From Turbatrix aceti (Eukaryota; Nematoda; Chromadorea; Rhabditida; Panagrolaimidae): 64,000 nucleotides of DNA. The notes beneath the pieces were generated by a model. It was not told where the DNA came from. It did no database searches and saw only the letters and a program-made list of their open reading frames with translations. Below are positions 9,373 through 20,709 of this stretch, one piece after another. The first letter of the stretch is position 1, and each line of letters begins with the position of its first letter. Location of the stretch: the NCBI GenBank assembly GCA_963969345.1, contig OZ017766.1, positions 9,858,001-9,922,000 on the forward strand, in the 5' to 3' direction. The position numbers were made by a program, and so were the translations under genes.

Positions 9373-12300
9373 ATGAAAATCACAGCTTTAGCTGTGGCTT
9401 TTGGGCTTCTGGCTATCACAGCCGGAGCCTGGGAGCGCACACTCCTGGATTCATCTTGGCTCACAGAAGTCCAGCTATCCAACCTTGACAACCTGGGCGA
9501 AGACGTCGGAGAAGTAGCCAAACTCTACCTGTACTACTTCCAGGAACTTTCACCCAAGGAGCAACGCAGAATCTCACCGGAAGCGTCAAAAAAGTGTTAT
9601 TCGTGGTTGGATGAGGTAGCAACATCGGAAGAGCAATCCAAGCTCCATGAACTCCATCACAAAGATCACAGTGAATGCAAAAAGAGGGTTAATCTCCTGG
9701 TTGAACGTTTGCCAACCGAAAAGCAAGAATCTGTCCGTGCTTTCCTCGATCCCTGTGATACCATCTGGCTCGCTGGACAGGATCACTCGTCGCACCAACA
9801 TCACGCACACAATCACCGTCGACGACGAAATCACCACGAAGGTCATGGACATAGCTTGGATGATTACCTGAAGACTCACCTGTCTTGGTTGACGGCTGAA
9901 CAGGCGGAAGCCCTGAAGGCTGCCAAAGCGGCTGGAAAGACGGTTAATGAACTCACTGCTGACGTCATCGGATACTACAACGCTGCAACCGGTGAAACGA
10001 AAGCCAAGGCAACCGAGATTCTACAAAACTCCTGCCGTGGTCTCATCACGAAAGTTGTCGGTGAAGAGAAAACTGCTGAACTCAAGAGTTTGAAGGAATC
10101 TGGCGCGACACATGAACAAATTGCCACTAAAATTGGTGCACTGATCGAACAGGTTGACAATGAGCATCTGAAAACACTCGCACAAAACTACCAACCCCTT
10201 TGCAAGACAGCTTTTGGCGTTGCTAGCCGACGACGCAGGCACGACGGTGAAGTTTCGTTCTCTGACTTTGTTCAAAATCATTTAACCTGGCTGAACGCAG
10301 AGCAGAAACAAAGCATCGTTGCCCTGAAAGAAGCAAATGACAGAGAAGGCGCCAAGGCCAAAGTTTTGGAATACTACCAGGCTGCCGAAGGTGAAACCAA
10401 GAAAACTGCACAACAAGAACTCCAAGCTGCGTGCAAGGAACTGGCTGTCAAAGCCATTGGAGAGGAAAAAACAAAGGAAATAAAAGCGCTCAAAGAATCC
10501 GGAGCATCTGATGCAGAGATTGAAAAAAAGTTTGACGAACTCGTAGCCACAGCTACCGATGAAAAACTCGTTGGCCTGCTGAAAGCTTACAAGCCGGTCT
10601 GCAAGACAGTTTTCAACCTGCAGTCTCGACGTCGTCGTGATCACCATGAAGGTCATGGACATAGCTTGGATGACTACCTGAAGACTCACCTGTCTTGGTT
10701 GACGGCTGAACAGGCGGAAGCCCTGAAGGCTGCAAAAGCGGCTGGAAAGACGGTTAATGAACTCACTGCTGACGTCATCGGATACTACAACGCTGCAACC
10801 GGTGAAACAAAGGCAAAGGCAACTGAGATTCTGCAAAACTCGTGCCGTGATCTCGTCAAGAAGGTTGTTGGTGAAGAAAAGTCTGCTGAACTCAAGAGTT
10901 TGAAGGAATCTGGAGCAACCAATGATGAAATTGCTACTAAAATTGGTGCACTAATTGAACAGGTTGACAACGCGCATCTCAAGACTCTCGCCCAAAACTA
11001 CCAACCTCTGTGCAAGACGGCCTTTGGCGTTGCCAGCCGACGTCGCAGGCACGACGGTGAAGTTTCGTTCGCTGATCTCCTGAAAAACCATCTCACCTGG
11101 CTGACCGATGATCAGAAAAAGACACTCGTAGCTCTGAAGGAAGCCAACGATCGACCAGCTGCAAAGGCTAAGATTCTCGAATTCTTTAACGCTGCCGAAG
11201 GCGAAACCAAGAACGTTGCAACTGAACAGGTTCGAGGTGCGTGCAAGGAACTCGGTGTCAAGGTTCTCGGAGCCGACAAAGTCAAGGAACTTGAAACACT
11301 GAAACATTCTGGAGCCACGCTTGCGGAGGTCACAAAGCAGTTTGACGAAGCCTTCCAGGCTGCTCCTGAAAGTGAATTCAAAACTCTGGCAAAGGATTAC
11401 AAGCCTGTGTGTGACACGGCTTACGGTGTCCCCAGTCGACTCAGAAGACACGATGGCGAGCTGACATTTGAAAATCTACTGGCTCACCACCTCACCTGGC
11501 TGACAGACGATCAGAAAAAATCCCTGGTTGCAATCAAGGAAACCGGTGACAAGACTGCCCTTAGTGAAAAAGTTTTGGAGTACTACAACGCAGCAACAGG
11601 TGACAACAAGCAAACTGCTGCTGAACAACTTCAAGGCGCGTGCCGGGAACTTGGAATCAAGGTTTTGGGAGAAGAAAAGTATGCCGAGCTGAAGCAGCTC
11701 AAGGAAACCGGCGCATCGAAGGAAGCTCAGTCGGCAAAGTTCGTCGAACTTCTCGCTGGCGTGACCGATCCAGCCCTGAAGGCTATCACCCAAGCTTCGG
11801 GACCTGTTTGCCAGACTGTCTTTGGACTAAACTCTCGACGTCGTCGTGATCACCACGAAGGTCATGGGCACAGCTTGGATGATTACCTGAAGACTCACCT
11901 GTCTTGGTTAGCCAAGGCAACCGAGATTCTACAAAACTCCTGCCGTGGTCTCATCGCGAAAGTTGTCGGTGAAGAGAAAACTACCGAACTCAAGAGTTTG
12001 AAGGAATCTGGAGCAACCAAGGAAGAAATCGCAGCTAAAATCGCCACTCTGATTGATCAGGTTGACAACGAGTGTTTTCAAATTGATCAGGTTTTGAGCG
12101 ATTTGAAAACACTCGCTCAAAACTACCAACCTCTGTGCAAGACCGCCTTTGGCGTTGCCAGCCGACGACGCAGGGATAATGTTGCCACTACGGTCGACGA
12201 TCTTTTGAAAAATCGCCTTGGCTGGCTGACCACTGATCAGCGAAAAACCATTGAATTCCTCATTGAATCAAATGCCAGCGAAGATGCTCGACACAATATT

Positions 12301-14075
12301 GTCGAGTACTACGGAAAGACGTCCGGTGAAGCCAGGGTAGCTGCGACAACCGCTCTTCAGGGATTCTGCCGAAAAATTGCACTCGATGGCCTCGGACAGG
12401 AGAGATTCAACAAAATCAAGGGACTCAAAGAAGCGGGCGCTTCCAAGTCTGAAATCGAAGAAAAGTATGACGAATTGGTCGAAGAGGTCACAGACGTGGA
12501 TGCAAAGAAGTTGCTTGAATTGTACAAACCTTTCTGCAAGGGAGTCTACAAGACAAAGCCCCGACGCCGGCGTGACCACCATCACGGCCACAACCACGCC
12601 GATGAGCCCACGTTTGATCACTTTGTGAAAGATCATCTCTCCTGGCTAACTGATGAACAAAAAAGCGAAGTCGTCGCTCTGAAAGCCGACAAGGCAGCTG
12701 CACAAGCTAAGATTAAGGCGTTCTACAGCTCGGCTACGGGAGAGACCAAGAAGAAGGCTGTTGAAGACCTTCGCGCCGCCTGCAGCCATCTTTTCAGTCA
12801 CGTTCTCGGACCTGAGAAACTCGCGGAAGTAAAAGCTCTCAAAGAAGCTGGAGCAACTTTTGAAGACATCGGGGCGAAGGTCGATGAACTGCTCGAGGGA
12901 GTCACCGACGCTGCAAAGAAGGCGCAGGCTTTGGAGCACAAAGAAGAATGCAGAAAACTCTTCACCGAGCCCGCTCCTTCCCGACGCCGCCGAACTCTGC
13001 CAGCTCTGCCAGGATCAAACCGCAAGAACCGAAAGCTCAGTCGTAATCAAGCCCTGCAAGCTCCCTGCGAAGGCCTGCTAGAGCGAAATTTTGGATCTGA
13101 AAAGGCGTACCAGATCAAGCGCCTCATCGAAGTCCGTCCTAGTCACAAGGCAATTGATCGTATGGTCTTTGAATACCTCAAAACAGTCACTGATCCTCGC
13201 GCACTCGAGGAGATTCAGAACAACTACGGTCGCTGCCGTGAAACTTTGTTCATCCCTGAAAGCGAGGTTGCTGAGGCTACGGTACTTGACTACGTGAAAG
13301 CAGTTACCGGAGTTAGCGTGTTTACGGTACCCCATTCGGATGCATCTCTTACGGATGATATTTCGTCAATCTACGAGGCAGCTGATATTTCAGAATCTGC
13401 GCATGAATTTGTCAACAAGTGTCATGGATTGTTTTCGAGAGCTTTGGAAATTGATGGGGGAAACATGGATAACAGGTCGGCAGATCGAGTTATTGGATTG
13501 CTGAGAATGCTGACTCCAGAAGGCAAGAGAAATGTTCAGGCTGTGGTTACGCTGTGTAAGGAGCCTGTGAAGGCTTTCCGCGAAGACAGCGAAGTTACCG
13601 TAATCATGGAAGATGAACTGCTGAACCGGGCATTTGCGCTGCCTTCCAAGTTCAAAGATCGCATTTTTCGACTTTGGAATAGTGAGTTTAGCTTTTTTGA
13701 CACAAAAAAACGAAAACGATAAAAAAAAACTTGCATGTTGCGTGCAACTTTGAAATTCAAATTCCTGCCCGCAATGTGCGGAAGTTTGTTTCAGTGCGCG
13801 CAACGTGCAGATTTACAAAAAAATTATCACGGTTTTCAATGCTACAAAAAAAATTAATTTTTCTAGCCAAATGCAAAAACTGGGTGAAGGAAGCCATCAC
13901 AACCGAGGAACGAAGCTATATCGCCATGCTCTACCGAACAGGTGAATTCAAGGCACTCAACGAGCGAGTCTCTGAACACATGTCACGCCTCGACGACGAC
14001 ACCCGTACTCAGATGGGTTACATGCGCAGCGTCTGCTTCAGATCGCTTAATGAATCGCTAACCAACGAGTTCTGA
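9373..14075 (+). CDS. npa-1: Nematode polyprotein allergen (NPA) precursor
   Basis: This encodes a secreted tandem polyprotein that furin-like proteases would cut into small helical fatty-acid- and retinol-binding units (ABA-1/TBA-1 type). Exon 1 is 9373-13681 and exon 2 is 13867-14075 (GTGAGT donor, TTCTAG acceptor), giving about 1,505 aa. Residues 1-20 are a signal peptide. Basic tetrads lie at residues 149, 286, 419, 556, 689 (R-L-R-R), 822, 931, 1064 and 1204. The units between them are about 129-136 aa, each with the conserved LxWL tryptophan and two cysteines. Units starting at 153, 423 and 826 open with a His-rich HHEGHGH stretch and are nearly identical. The unit at 826-930 lacks about 37 residues and has a ~10-residue insertion. 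After 1207 the repeats are diverged. Without the splice, translation would stop at 13722 in an unrelated basic tail. Confidence 0.95.
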
Positions 14076-14591
14076 TTGATCGATGCATGCCGGCCTATGT
14101 TGAGTAATTTGAAATTTTCCTGTATTACATACAATTTTTTTTGAATGTTGTAGCGATTTTTGAAAGGCTATAAATATTTTTTATTGACTTTTTGGTTGTT
14201 TTTATACTTATTGAAAAAAGGGTTTTTTTATGATGATTGAGTGTTGAACTCCGGTTGGTCGGTTGAAACACAATCAGTAGAATGTATGTATGTATTTACA
14301 AAGCAGATTATGAGTAGGATGAGCTACATAATTTTTCAGAACAACACTGGACAAATGATGCAGGTGAGATAATAGGAACACGTACACACATATAAAAGCA
14401 AAACGTACGTATATTTATGTTGTAAATAGTAAGCTTCCTGGGTTGTCGGCTCAGGACAGGTGAACCTACGTACATAAATATAAAAGCCTGGTGTCTGTCA
14501 ATAGAAATCGGACGTTTGAGAATCAGTAATTTTTTTTGGTATATAAAACTTTTAAAAAAATTGGATGACGTTGTAAAAATGAAACGTGTTT
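14076..14591. other. Intergenic between NPA and TIMP 1
   Basis: AT-rich sequence. ATAAATATAAAAGCC near 14474 is a TATA-like candidate for the downstream TIMP gene; the second TIMP copy has a similar AAATATAAAAAG about 115 bp before its start. Nothing else is recognisable. Confidence 0.4.
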
Positions 14592-14980
14592 CAGAGATGG
14601 CAGATCAGATCATTTGCTCACAATCTGATCTGATATACCGGTGATCTGATCTGATCTGATCTGACTTGACCCAACCCAAAATCTCCGAATTTAGGGTTTA
14701 GGTTTGCGTCAGGTTCTTGAGAACACTGGTTTCGACGCGAAAAGTGAAAAATATTTAAATTGTTTTTTTTGAGAACTATCGTGTTTTTCGAAAAAGCAGC
14801 AATGCGGACGTGTTTGAAGTTGTAAAATTAAAAATTTCTAGTGATCTGATCTGAATTATCTGTGATTTGATCTAGATTATTTGTGATCTGATCTGAATTT
14901 CAAGTGATCTGATCTGGATTATCTGTGATCTGACCTGATCTGATCTAATCTATGAGTTCTGATCTGATCTACCGTCTCTC
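14592..14980. mobile_element. GATCTGATCT-rich MITE, hAT-like
   Basis: The interval is packed with variants of GATCTGATCT. Its left end, CAGAGATGGCAGATCAGATC, matches the reverse complement of its right end (GAGAGACGGTAGATCAGATC) at all but a few bases. The adjacent octamers (ACGTGTTT on the left, ACTTGTGT on the right) agree at six of eight positions, as expected for an old 8-bp target duplication. No coding capacity. Confidence 0.6.
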
Positions 14981-15094
14981 ACTTGTGTTATAATTTGCTG
15001 TACGCGAACACGTTCAAAATTAATATGCACTGTTGCTTGATTTTATACAATTAGTCAAAATCTTTGTGTTTTCAGCTCCAGAAATAGAGTAACC

Positions 15095-15658
15095 ATGAAA
15101 TGCGTACTGTTTTTCGTTACCGCAGCGTTGTGTTTTCAGATAGGATATTGCTGTTCCTGTATGCAATTTACACAACAAGAAGCATACTGTCAGGCACAGT
15201 GGAGTACGTTTGAATAATTTTTTAGTTTAGTAACTACAAAACCCACTTTTTTAGTCACTCAAGCCCGTATCGAATCTGCTAAACACAACGCGACGTCAGT
15301 TGTGTATGATATTCAAAACTTTGAACTTTTTAAATCGTATTCAAATGTTTCAATTTTACCTAACAAGGTATACACTCGTCCTTCCAGTGCCGCATGTGGT
15401 GTCGACTACCTGAAAGTCGGTGAAGATTATCTTCTAGCAGGTGTGTAAAAAAATTAGTTTTTTTTCTTTCGATACTAAAAAAACTGCTTATTAGGCACGG
15501 TGAACGACAAAGGCGAACTTCAAATTTCGACCTGCCTGTATATTCCACCAGGAAATTATTCGGCTACCACGGCCCCTCTTTTGTGGGAACAAGTGCCCCG
15601 TGAACTGTTTCTAAACCTTCGAAACAAAGCGTTTCCACCGTGTTCGGCAACTGCTTGA
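15095..15658 (+). CDS. timp: TIMP-like metalloproteinase inhibitor, copy 1
   Basis: Three exons (15095-15203, 15255-15440, 15495-15658) encode 152 aa. This is the N-terminal netrin-like domain of tissue inhibitors of metalloproteinases, the usual single-domain form in nematodes. A signal peptide of about 19 residues precedes C20-S-C22, the Cys-x-Cys whose first cysteine chelates the protease zinc in known TIMPs. Family landmarks follow: QQEAYC, ITQARI, VYTRPSSAACG, EDYLLAG and ISTCLYIPPGNYS. Cleavage would have to fall between two cysteines (C19 and C20). All intron phases are consistent, and an acceptor 19 bases before the ATG suggests trans-splicing. The C-terminal TIMP domain is absent. 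It probably acts on extracellular matrix metalloproteinases or astacins. Confidence 0.9.
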
Positions 15659-15750
15659 ACATTAACAAAAAATTATTTAAAGAAAAAAGATAAATTAAAT
15701 TTGTTGAACAAACTCATGCAATGCGCAGTCGTTTTTTAATAATACAATAT

Positions 15751-15858
15751 TTATTTATTTATTTTTATTTATTTATTTCACCATTACTCAGTGGTTAGTT
15801 ATCATTAGACCAGATGTTAGGAGGCACAAATGATGTCCACGTAGGTGTAAATGTCTCG
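15751..15858 (-). mobile_element. 5'-truncated LINE 3' end with 12-bp target duplication
   Basis: The block is flanked by the direct repeat ATAATACAATAT (15739-15750 and 15859-15870). Read on the minus strand it ends in an (AAAT)n-type tail. It closely matches the last part of the element at 53203-53369. It is a minimal stub of a non-LTR retrotransposon. Confidence 0.85.
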
Positions 15859-16178
15859 ATAATACAATATAATAAATATTAAATTATTTTGTAGCAGAAT
15901 TGGTGAGATGTTTTTGCTGGTGCGAACAAATATTGAAACTAAATACATATTTTAAAAACAACGAAGCGAACAAATGTAATAAATATGTATGTTCGAAATA
16001 TTGTGATATCATTTTTTTTACTTTCACAACAACTGTAGAGCAAATTAACGTTGTTATACGGTTATTTACAACGCATATATCTCGGGGTAACCAAATTAAG
16101 CTTTGATTTCCTTATTCGCTAAAAGCCATAAAACACTTTTTGTCAAACTCTTTGTCTAGTTCGGTTGCCAGAAACTCA

Positions 16179-17331
16179 ATGGCTGAGTTTTTCAACTACT
16201 CTGTACTTACGTTTGACGACCTTTACCATCCGACGCTTAACAATGTGTATTGCTACTTTGTGGATACCGTATACATCATTACAACAGTCATATTCCTACG
16301 ATTGATTTTTGTGATTTTGAAGTATTCGACAAAGGCAATGACACCGTAAGACCGGTTTATAATGTTCATTTGAAGTAAATATGTAAGACGTTTTCTTTTC
16401 AGTTTCAAATATTACCTGCTTTGCCACTGTTGCTGCACTTACGCCATGATGATGCATTTCGTGCTCTGGAAACCATTATTTCTGTTACCCGTGGCAATCA
16501 GTCTAAGCATCGGCCCTTATCATGAAATCTTTGGCATTTCGCATCCTGTTTCGTTTTCTTTTATGCTGGTTTTTGGAAGTTTAATTGCGTACTCGAGCAT
16601 TTCCATGATCCTTCACCGGGTTGTCAGCATGTATACGGATTCCCTGCTAACACGCATAACTGATAACAAACGAAACGTCATCACTATCCATTCAGTTGCG
16701 GTTATTCTGATTCTTTGCATATAAATATGGTTTTTGTGCCGTTTTTTGCAATTCCCCTAGACGAGGATACTGTACTCGAAGATCTGGAACCCATAATACC
16801 GTTCATAAAATTCTTTTTCGACAACTACAAACCAACTGGCTACGACCGTAACACATTGATGGTTGCCAATTCTTTTTATGTTTACATAAACTGCATTTTG
16901 GCACTTATCGTAATTGCTGGAGGCACGGTTATTGTGTATACAATTTACGGGCTTCTGGCATGTCGTAAATTTCTCACTCCGGGAACTTTTAAAATACAGG
17001 TGAGAACCAAAAAAAGTTTTAATGTTGTAAATTTTTTTTATTTAAATTTCAGTTCAGGCTATTCAAAATGCTCATGTATCAAGTGTTTTTTGCGTTACTG
17101 TTTCTCCTGATGCCATTTGCCGGAATGATCGTTGTCTTCTCGCAGAATTACACCTGGGGATCAACGTTTTGCATCTTCATGTGCATGACCATACCATGTC
17201 ATGCGTCAATTGAGTTTGTGTTCATCTGCTGCTTCATTACGCCGTATAGAAAAAATTTCTTTGGATTCGAAAGATTTTTGGTTTCTCGAAAAAATTCTGT
17301 TTCTGTAATAACAATAGCATCTTTGAAATAA
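16179..17331 (+). pseudogene. SRH-like chemoreceptor, copy 1, frameshifted
   Basis: This resembles nematode 7TM receptors of the SRH family: an FKYYLLCH motif before TM2 and a C-terminal TPYRKNFFGF motif. The exons are 16179-16345, 16403-16999 and 17053-17331, matching copy 2 at 20710-21878. Exon 2 is 597 nt here and 589 nt there. The 8 extra bases lie near 16725-16735 and introduce a stop after ILILCI. Exon 1, intron 1 and exon 3 are nearly identical to copy 2, while the middle has diverged. The gene is therefore probably inactive, unless the 8 bases are an assembly error. Confidence 0.8.
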
Positions 17332-18114
17332 ATAAATTTGTTTGATTTGTAAATTGTAAATAAGTTAGTGTAACCCAGATAAATCCGCGAATGTTCATTG
17401 TATATTTATTTATAATTTGAAGTTTGCATTTTGTAACATTTTTGTTCTTTTTGTAATCAAAACTATATTTTTTTGTTGCAGCACCGATCAAAGAAAATAA
17501 CTAAATTTCATTAGCACAGTGTTGAAAGTGTAGCCCTGTCTACAGATAATCCGACACCTGTATTTAATTACCAATGTGAGGGTGTGTATTTTTGCCGATT
17601 AATCAAAGTTCAACGTTTAGTCATCGATTAAAACTAATATAGTTTTTTTTTTGTTTTTGCGAAAACAACAAATTTCCGAGTTGCACAAAAAAATGCGAAT
17701 CGTTACGTTTTGCAGTTACGTAATGTTTAAAAACGTGTTCAATTGGTTAAATTACCCTCAGGCGATTTTTTTATTGTTGCTATAATAGTAAGTACTCAAA
17801 AGTGTTACTAAAGTAGTGCACTGAAATTTTGTTACTCTTATGTTGTATTTGTAATCAAAACTAAATATTTTTTTTGATTTTTGAAGGCTGAACTTTGGTT
17901 AATCGGATGTAATGCACACCCTCACAAGTAGGAAACGGCTAAGCTGTAAACCGGACTACAATATTTGAAATAAGGGCTAATGATGAACGGGATAACGTAC
18001 TAAATATAAAAAGAATTTTGTGTCGGTATTCTGAAATTCATTTCCTGGGCCGGTGCAGGTTACGACTAATTACTGTAATATTTTTTTGCATTTTCAAAAC
18101 AAAAACAATCAACA
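17332..18114. other. Intergenic between the duplicated TIMP-SRH units
   Basis: AT-rich, with no gene seen. AAATATAAAAAG near 18003 is a TATA-like candidate for TIMP copy 2. Confidence 0.5.
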
Positions 18115-20253
18115 ATGAAAATCCTGTTGTTTTTGACCTTCGCAGCGCTGTGTCTTCAGATCGGCATCTGCTGTTCTTGTATAGAATTAACACAAGAACA
18201 AGCATACTGTAAATCGACTTGGAGTACGTTCATACGCATAATTTCTTCACTCTTCAGTTTTTTTCACTTTTATTTTTGATTTGTTACAACGTTAAAATTT
18301 TTAGTCACTCAAGCTCGGATCGCGACAGTTGAACGCAATGCGACGTCTGTCATGTACGAAATCCAAAATTTTGAGTCTTTTAAAATTTACGACGGTGTTT
18401 CTATTCTACCGTACAAGTTATACACCAACGCTTCGCGTGCAGCATGCGGTGTTGATTATTTGCAAATTAAATCGGATTATCTTTTGGCAGGTATGTGTAT
18501 TTACAATTTTTTTAAAAATATCTTTGACAACAGTTAATTTATTAGTATACAGTGAGTTGCAAAATGATAGACTCACCCCTAAAATCAGGATTTTGGGCAA
18601 AACCGTAAATGCTGCAATAACGGGAGTAGGCTCATTCGATTCAGCGTAAAAAGTTACGTCCGTAATAGTTGCTCCCGGCTTTATTTACAAAAAAATACGG
18701 CCACCAGAAAATAATCTTAGTTTTTTGACCGTTGCAAAATGATAGACTCACTTGGGTTTTCGGGGGGAATAAATTATTTACAGTGCGCCATAGATCCGCA
18801 AACTAGGTATTTGTAACAGACATGTTAGTTTCAATCAAAATTAATCATAAATGTGCGGTGGGACAGGCTTCAGAAAAAAAATTGAGCGCTTAAGGGGAAA
18901 TTAGATCCCTAACATCAATGAAGGCTTCCTGAGAGTTGGTGATCGCTGATATTAAGCGCCTATCGACACATAGTGAACCTAGAGTATGCCTCCGTAAGAT
19001 TTCAAACCGTTTTGGGCATGTACATTGTGTTGGCCAAAACGGAAGATTCAATTTTCGATGTTGAGTAAACTAAAATTCGCAATTCAGTGTATTCTGACAC
19101 CGTTTTCGACCGAGAAAATTTTTTTCGGAATCAACGACATTGACAAAACAATACGAGATATGCATTCAAAACTTTTTGATATAATACGCAACATGCACGG
19201 AACGAATCAAGTAGTAAACAGAGCGTTGGGTAAAACAGAAATGACCCCCTTCCCGAATTTAAAATTGTTTCCGCTAATTTCAGATTTTTTTCTCTCAGTT
19301 CGGTCCAGAAACGCATCAAATTGTTTCTGTTGTTGAAATTTAATTTTCCGATATTAGCAAACCCAACTCAATAGCAGCGTTAGTGAAAAAAACCGAATTT
19401 CAGAACTTGACATCTAACTCCCGTTTTTGAATAATTAAAACAGGGGCTTTTTTACTTTTTTATTGCCCCCCACAAGTCGAGTATCAGATCAAAAAGTTTC
19501 GAATGCATATCTCGTATTGTTTTGTCAATGTCGTTGATTCCGAAAAAAATTTTCTCGGTCGAAAACGGTGTCAGAATACACTGAATTGCGAATTTTAGCT
19601 CCATCGATGCCCGTTGGCCCCGACTGCCCCGGTTGCTCGGGGCCTCGGGCACTTGTGTCGATAGGCGCTTAATATCAGCGATCACCAACTCTCAGGAAGC
19701 CTTCATTGATGTTAGGGATCTAATTTCCCCTTAAGCGCTCAATTTTTTTTCTGAAGCCTGTCCCACCGCACATTTGTGATTAATTTTGATTGAAACTAAC
19801 ATGTCTGTTACAAATACCTAGTTTGCGGATCTATGGCGCACTGTAAATAATTTATTCCCCCCGAAAACCCAAGTGAGTCTATCATTTTGCAACGGTCAAA
19901 AAACTAAGATTATTTTCTGGTGGCCGTATTTTTTTGTAAATAAAGCCGGGAGCAACTATTACGGACGTAACTTTTTACGCTGAATCGAATGAGCTTACTC
20001 CCGTTATTGCAGCATTTACGGTTTTGCCCAAAATCCTGATTTTAGGGGTGAGTCTATCATTTTGCAACTCACTGTATTTATTTATATAGGCACACTGAAC
20101 GCCAAAAAGGAGCTGCAAATTTCATCGTGTTTGTTTATTCCACCTGGAAATTATTCGGCTTCGACGAGACCTCTTTTGTTCAATGAAGTGCCCCAAGAGC
20201 TGTTACTCAAGCTGCGAAACAAGTCGTTTCCACCGTGCCCGACAACCTCGTGA
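18115..20253 (+). CDS. timp: TIMP-like metalloproteinase inhibitor, copy 2
   Basis: The exons are 18115-18223, 18305-18490 and 20090-20253, of identical lengths (109, 186 and 164 nt) and phases to copy 1, giving 152 aa. The signal peptide is followed by C20-S-C22. Conserved motifs are EQAYC, VITQARI-like ITQARI, KLYTNASRAACG, SDYLLAG and LFIPPGNYS. Intron 2 is 1,599 bp because a 1,525-bp transposon sits in it; without that the intron would be about 74 bp, like the 54-bp intron of copy 1. The reading frame is intact, so the gene is probably functional if the insertion is spliced out. Confidence 0.88.
18550..20074. mobile_element. Tc1/mariner-like TIR element in the TIMP copy 2 intron
   Basis: The ends are CAGTGAGTTGCAAAATGATA and its exact reverse complement, flanked on both sides by TA (18548-18549 and 20075-20076), the hallmark of TA-targeting elements. 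The inverted arms run for about 430 bp. Nested between them is another inverted pair (about 19060-19190 and 19490-19605). No transposase frame of useful length remains, so it is non-autonomous. Confidence 0.9.
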
Positions 20254-20709
20254 TTCTACACAAAAAACATTAATGTCAATTTTTTTTTCTTTTGCGAACT
20301 AAAAACGTTTATTTAAAAATAAATCACAGCAACAAAAATAATGCAATATAAATATTATAAATACATAAATATAACAGTTCTTTAACCCATAAAACCTGTC
20401 AGCCGGTGGGATAATAATATTTATAAAAATTTGCGGTAAAAGTGCATTTATTCTTTAAAACAAAGTTTAAAGCGGATACATAGGCCGATGCTAAAATGTC
20501 ACATTCTGATATCATTTTTTATGCTTTTACCACATCTTATAAATGAAATTATGGCTTGCATGAGTAACTTGACGCTTTTACAGTATGCCTTGGGGGTAAG
20601 GTAACTTGATTAACCTTTAGTTTCTTTGCTTATAATGTATAATAAATAAGTGTACTAAAACACTTTTTGTGTCACTGTTTTCTAAAGTTCAGCGGTTGAT
20701 AGAAGCTCA
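20254..20709. other. Intergenic upstream of SRH copy 2
   Basis: AT-rich, with nothing recognisable apart from a TTCAG acceptor shortly before the SRH start. Confidence 0.5.

Noticed and set aside
13682..13722. C-terminus SEFSFFDTKKRKR for NPA
   Set aside because: A GTGAGT donor at 13682 and an acceptor at 13866 join in phase to a longer continuation with typical KCKNWVKEA sequence.
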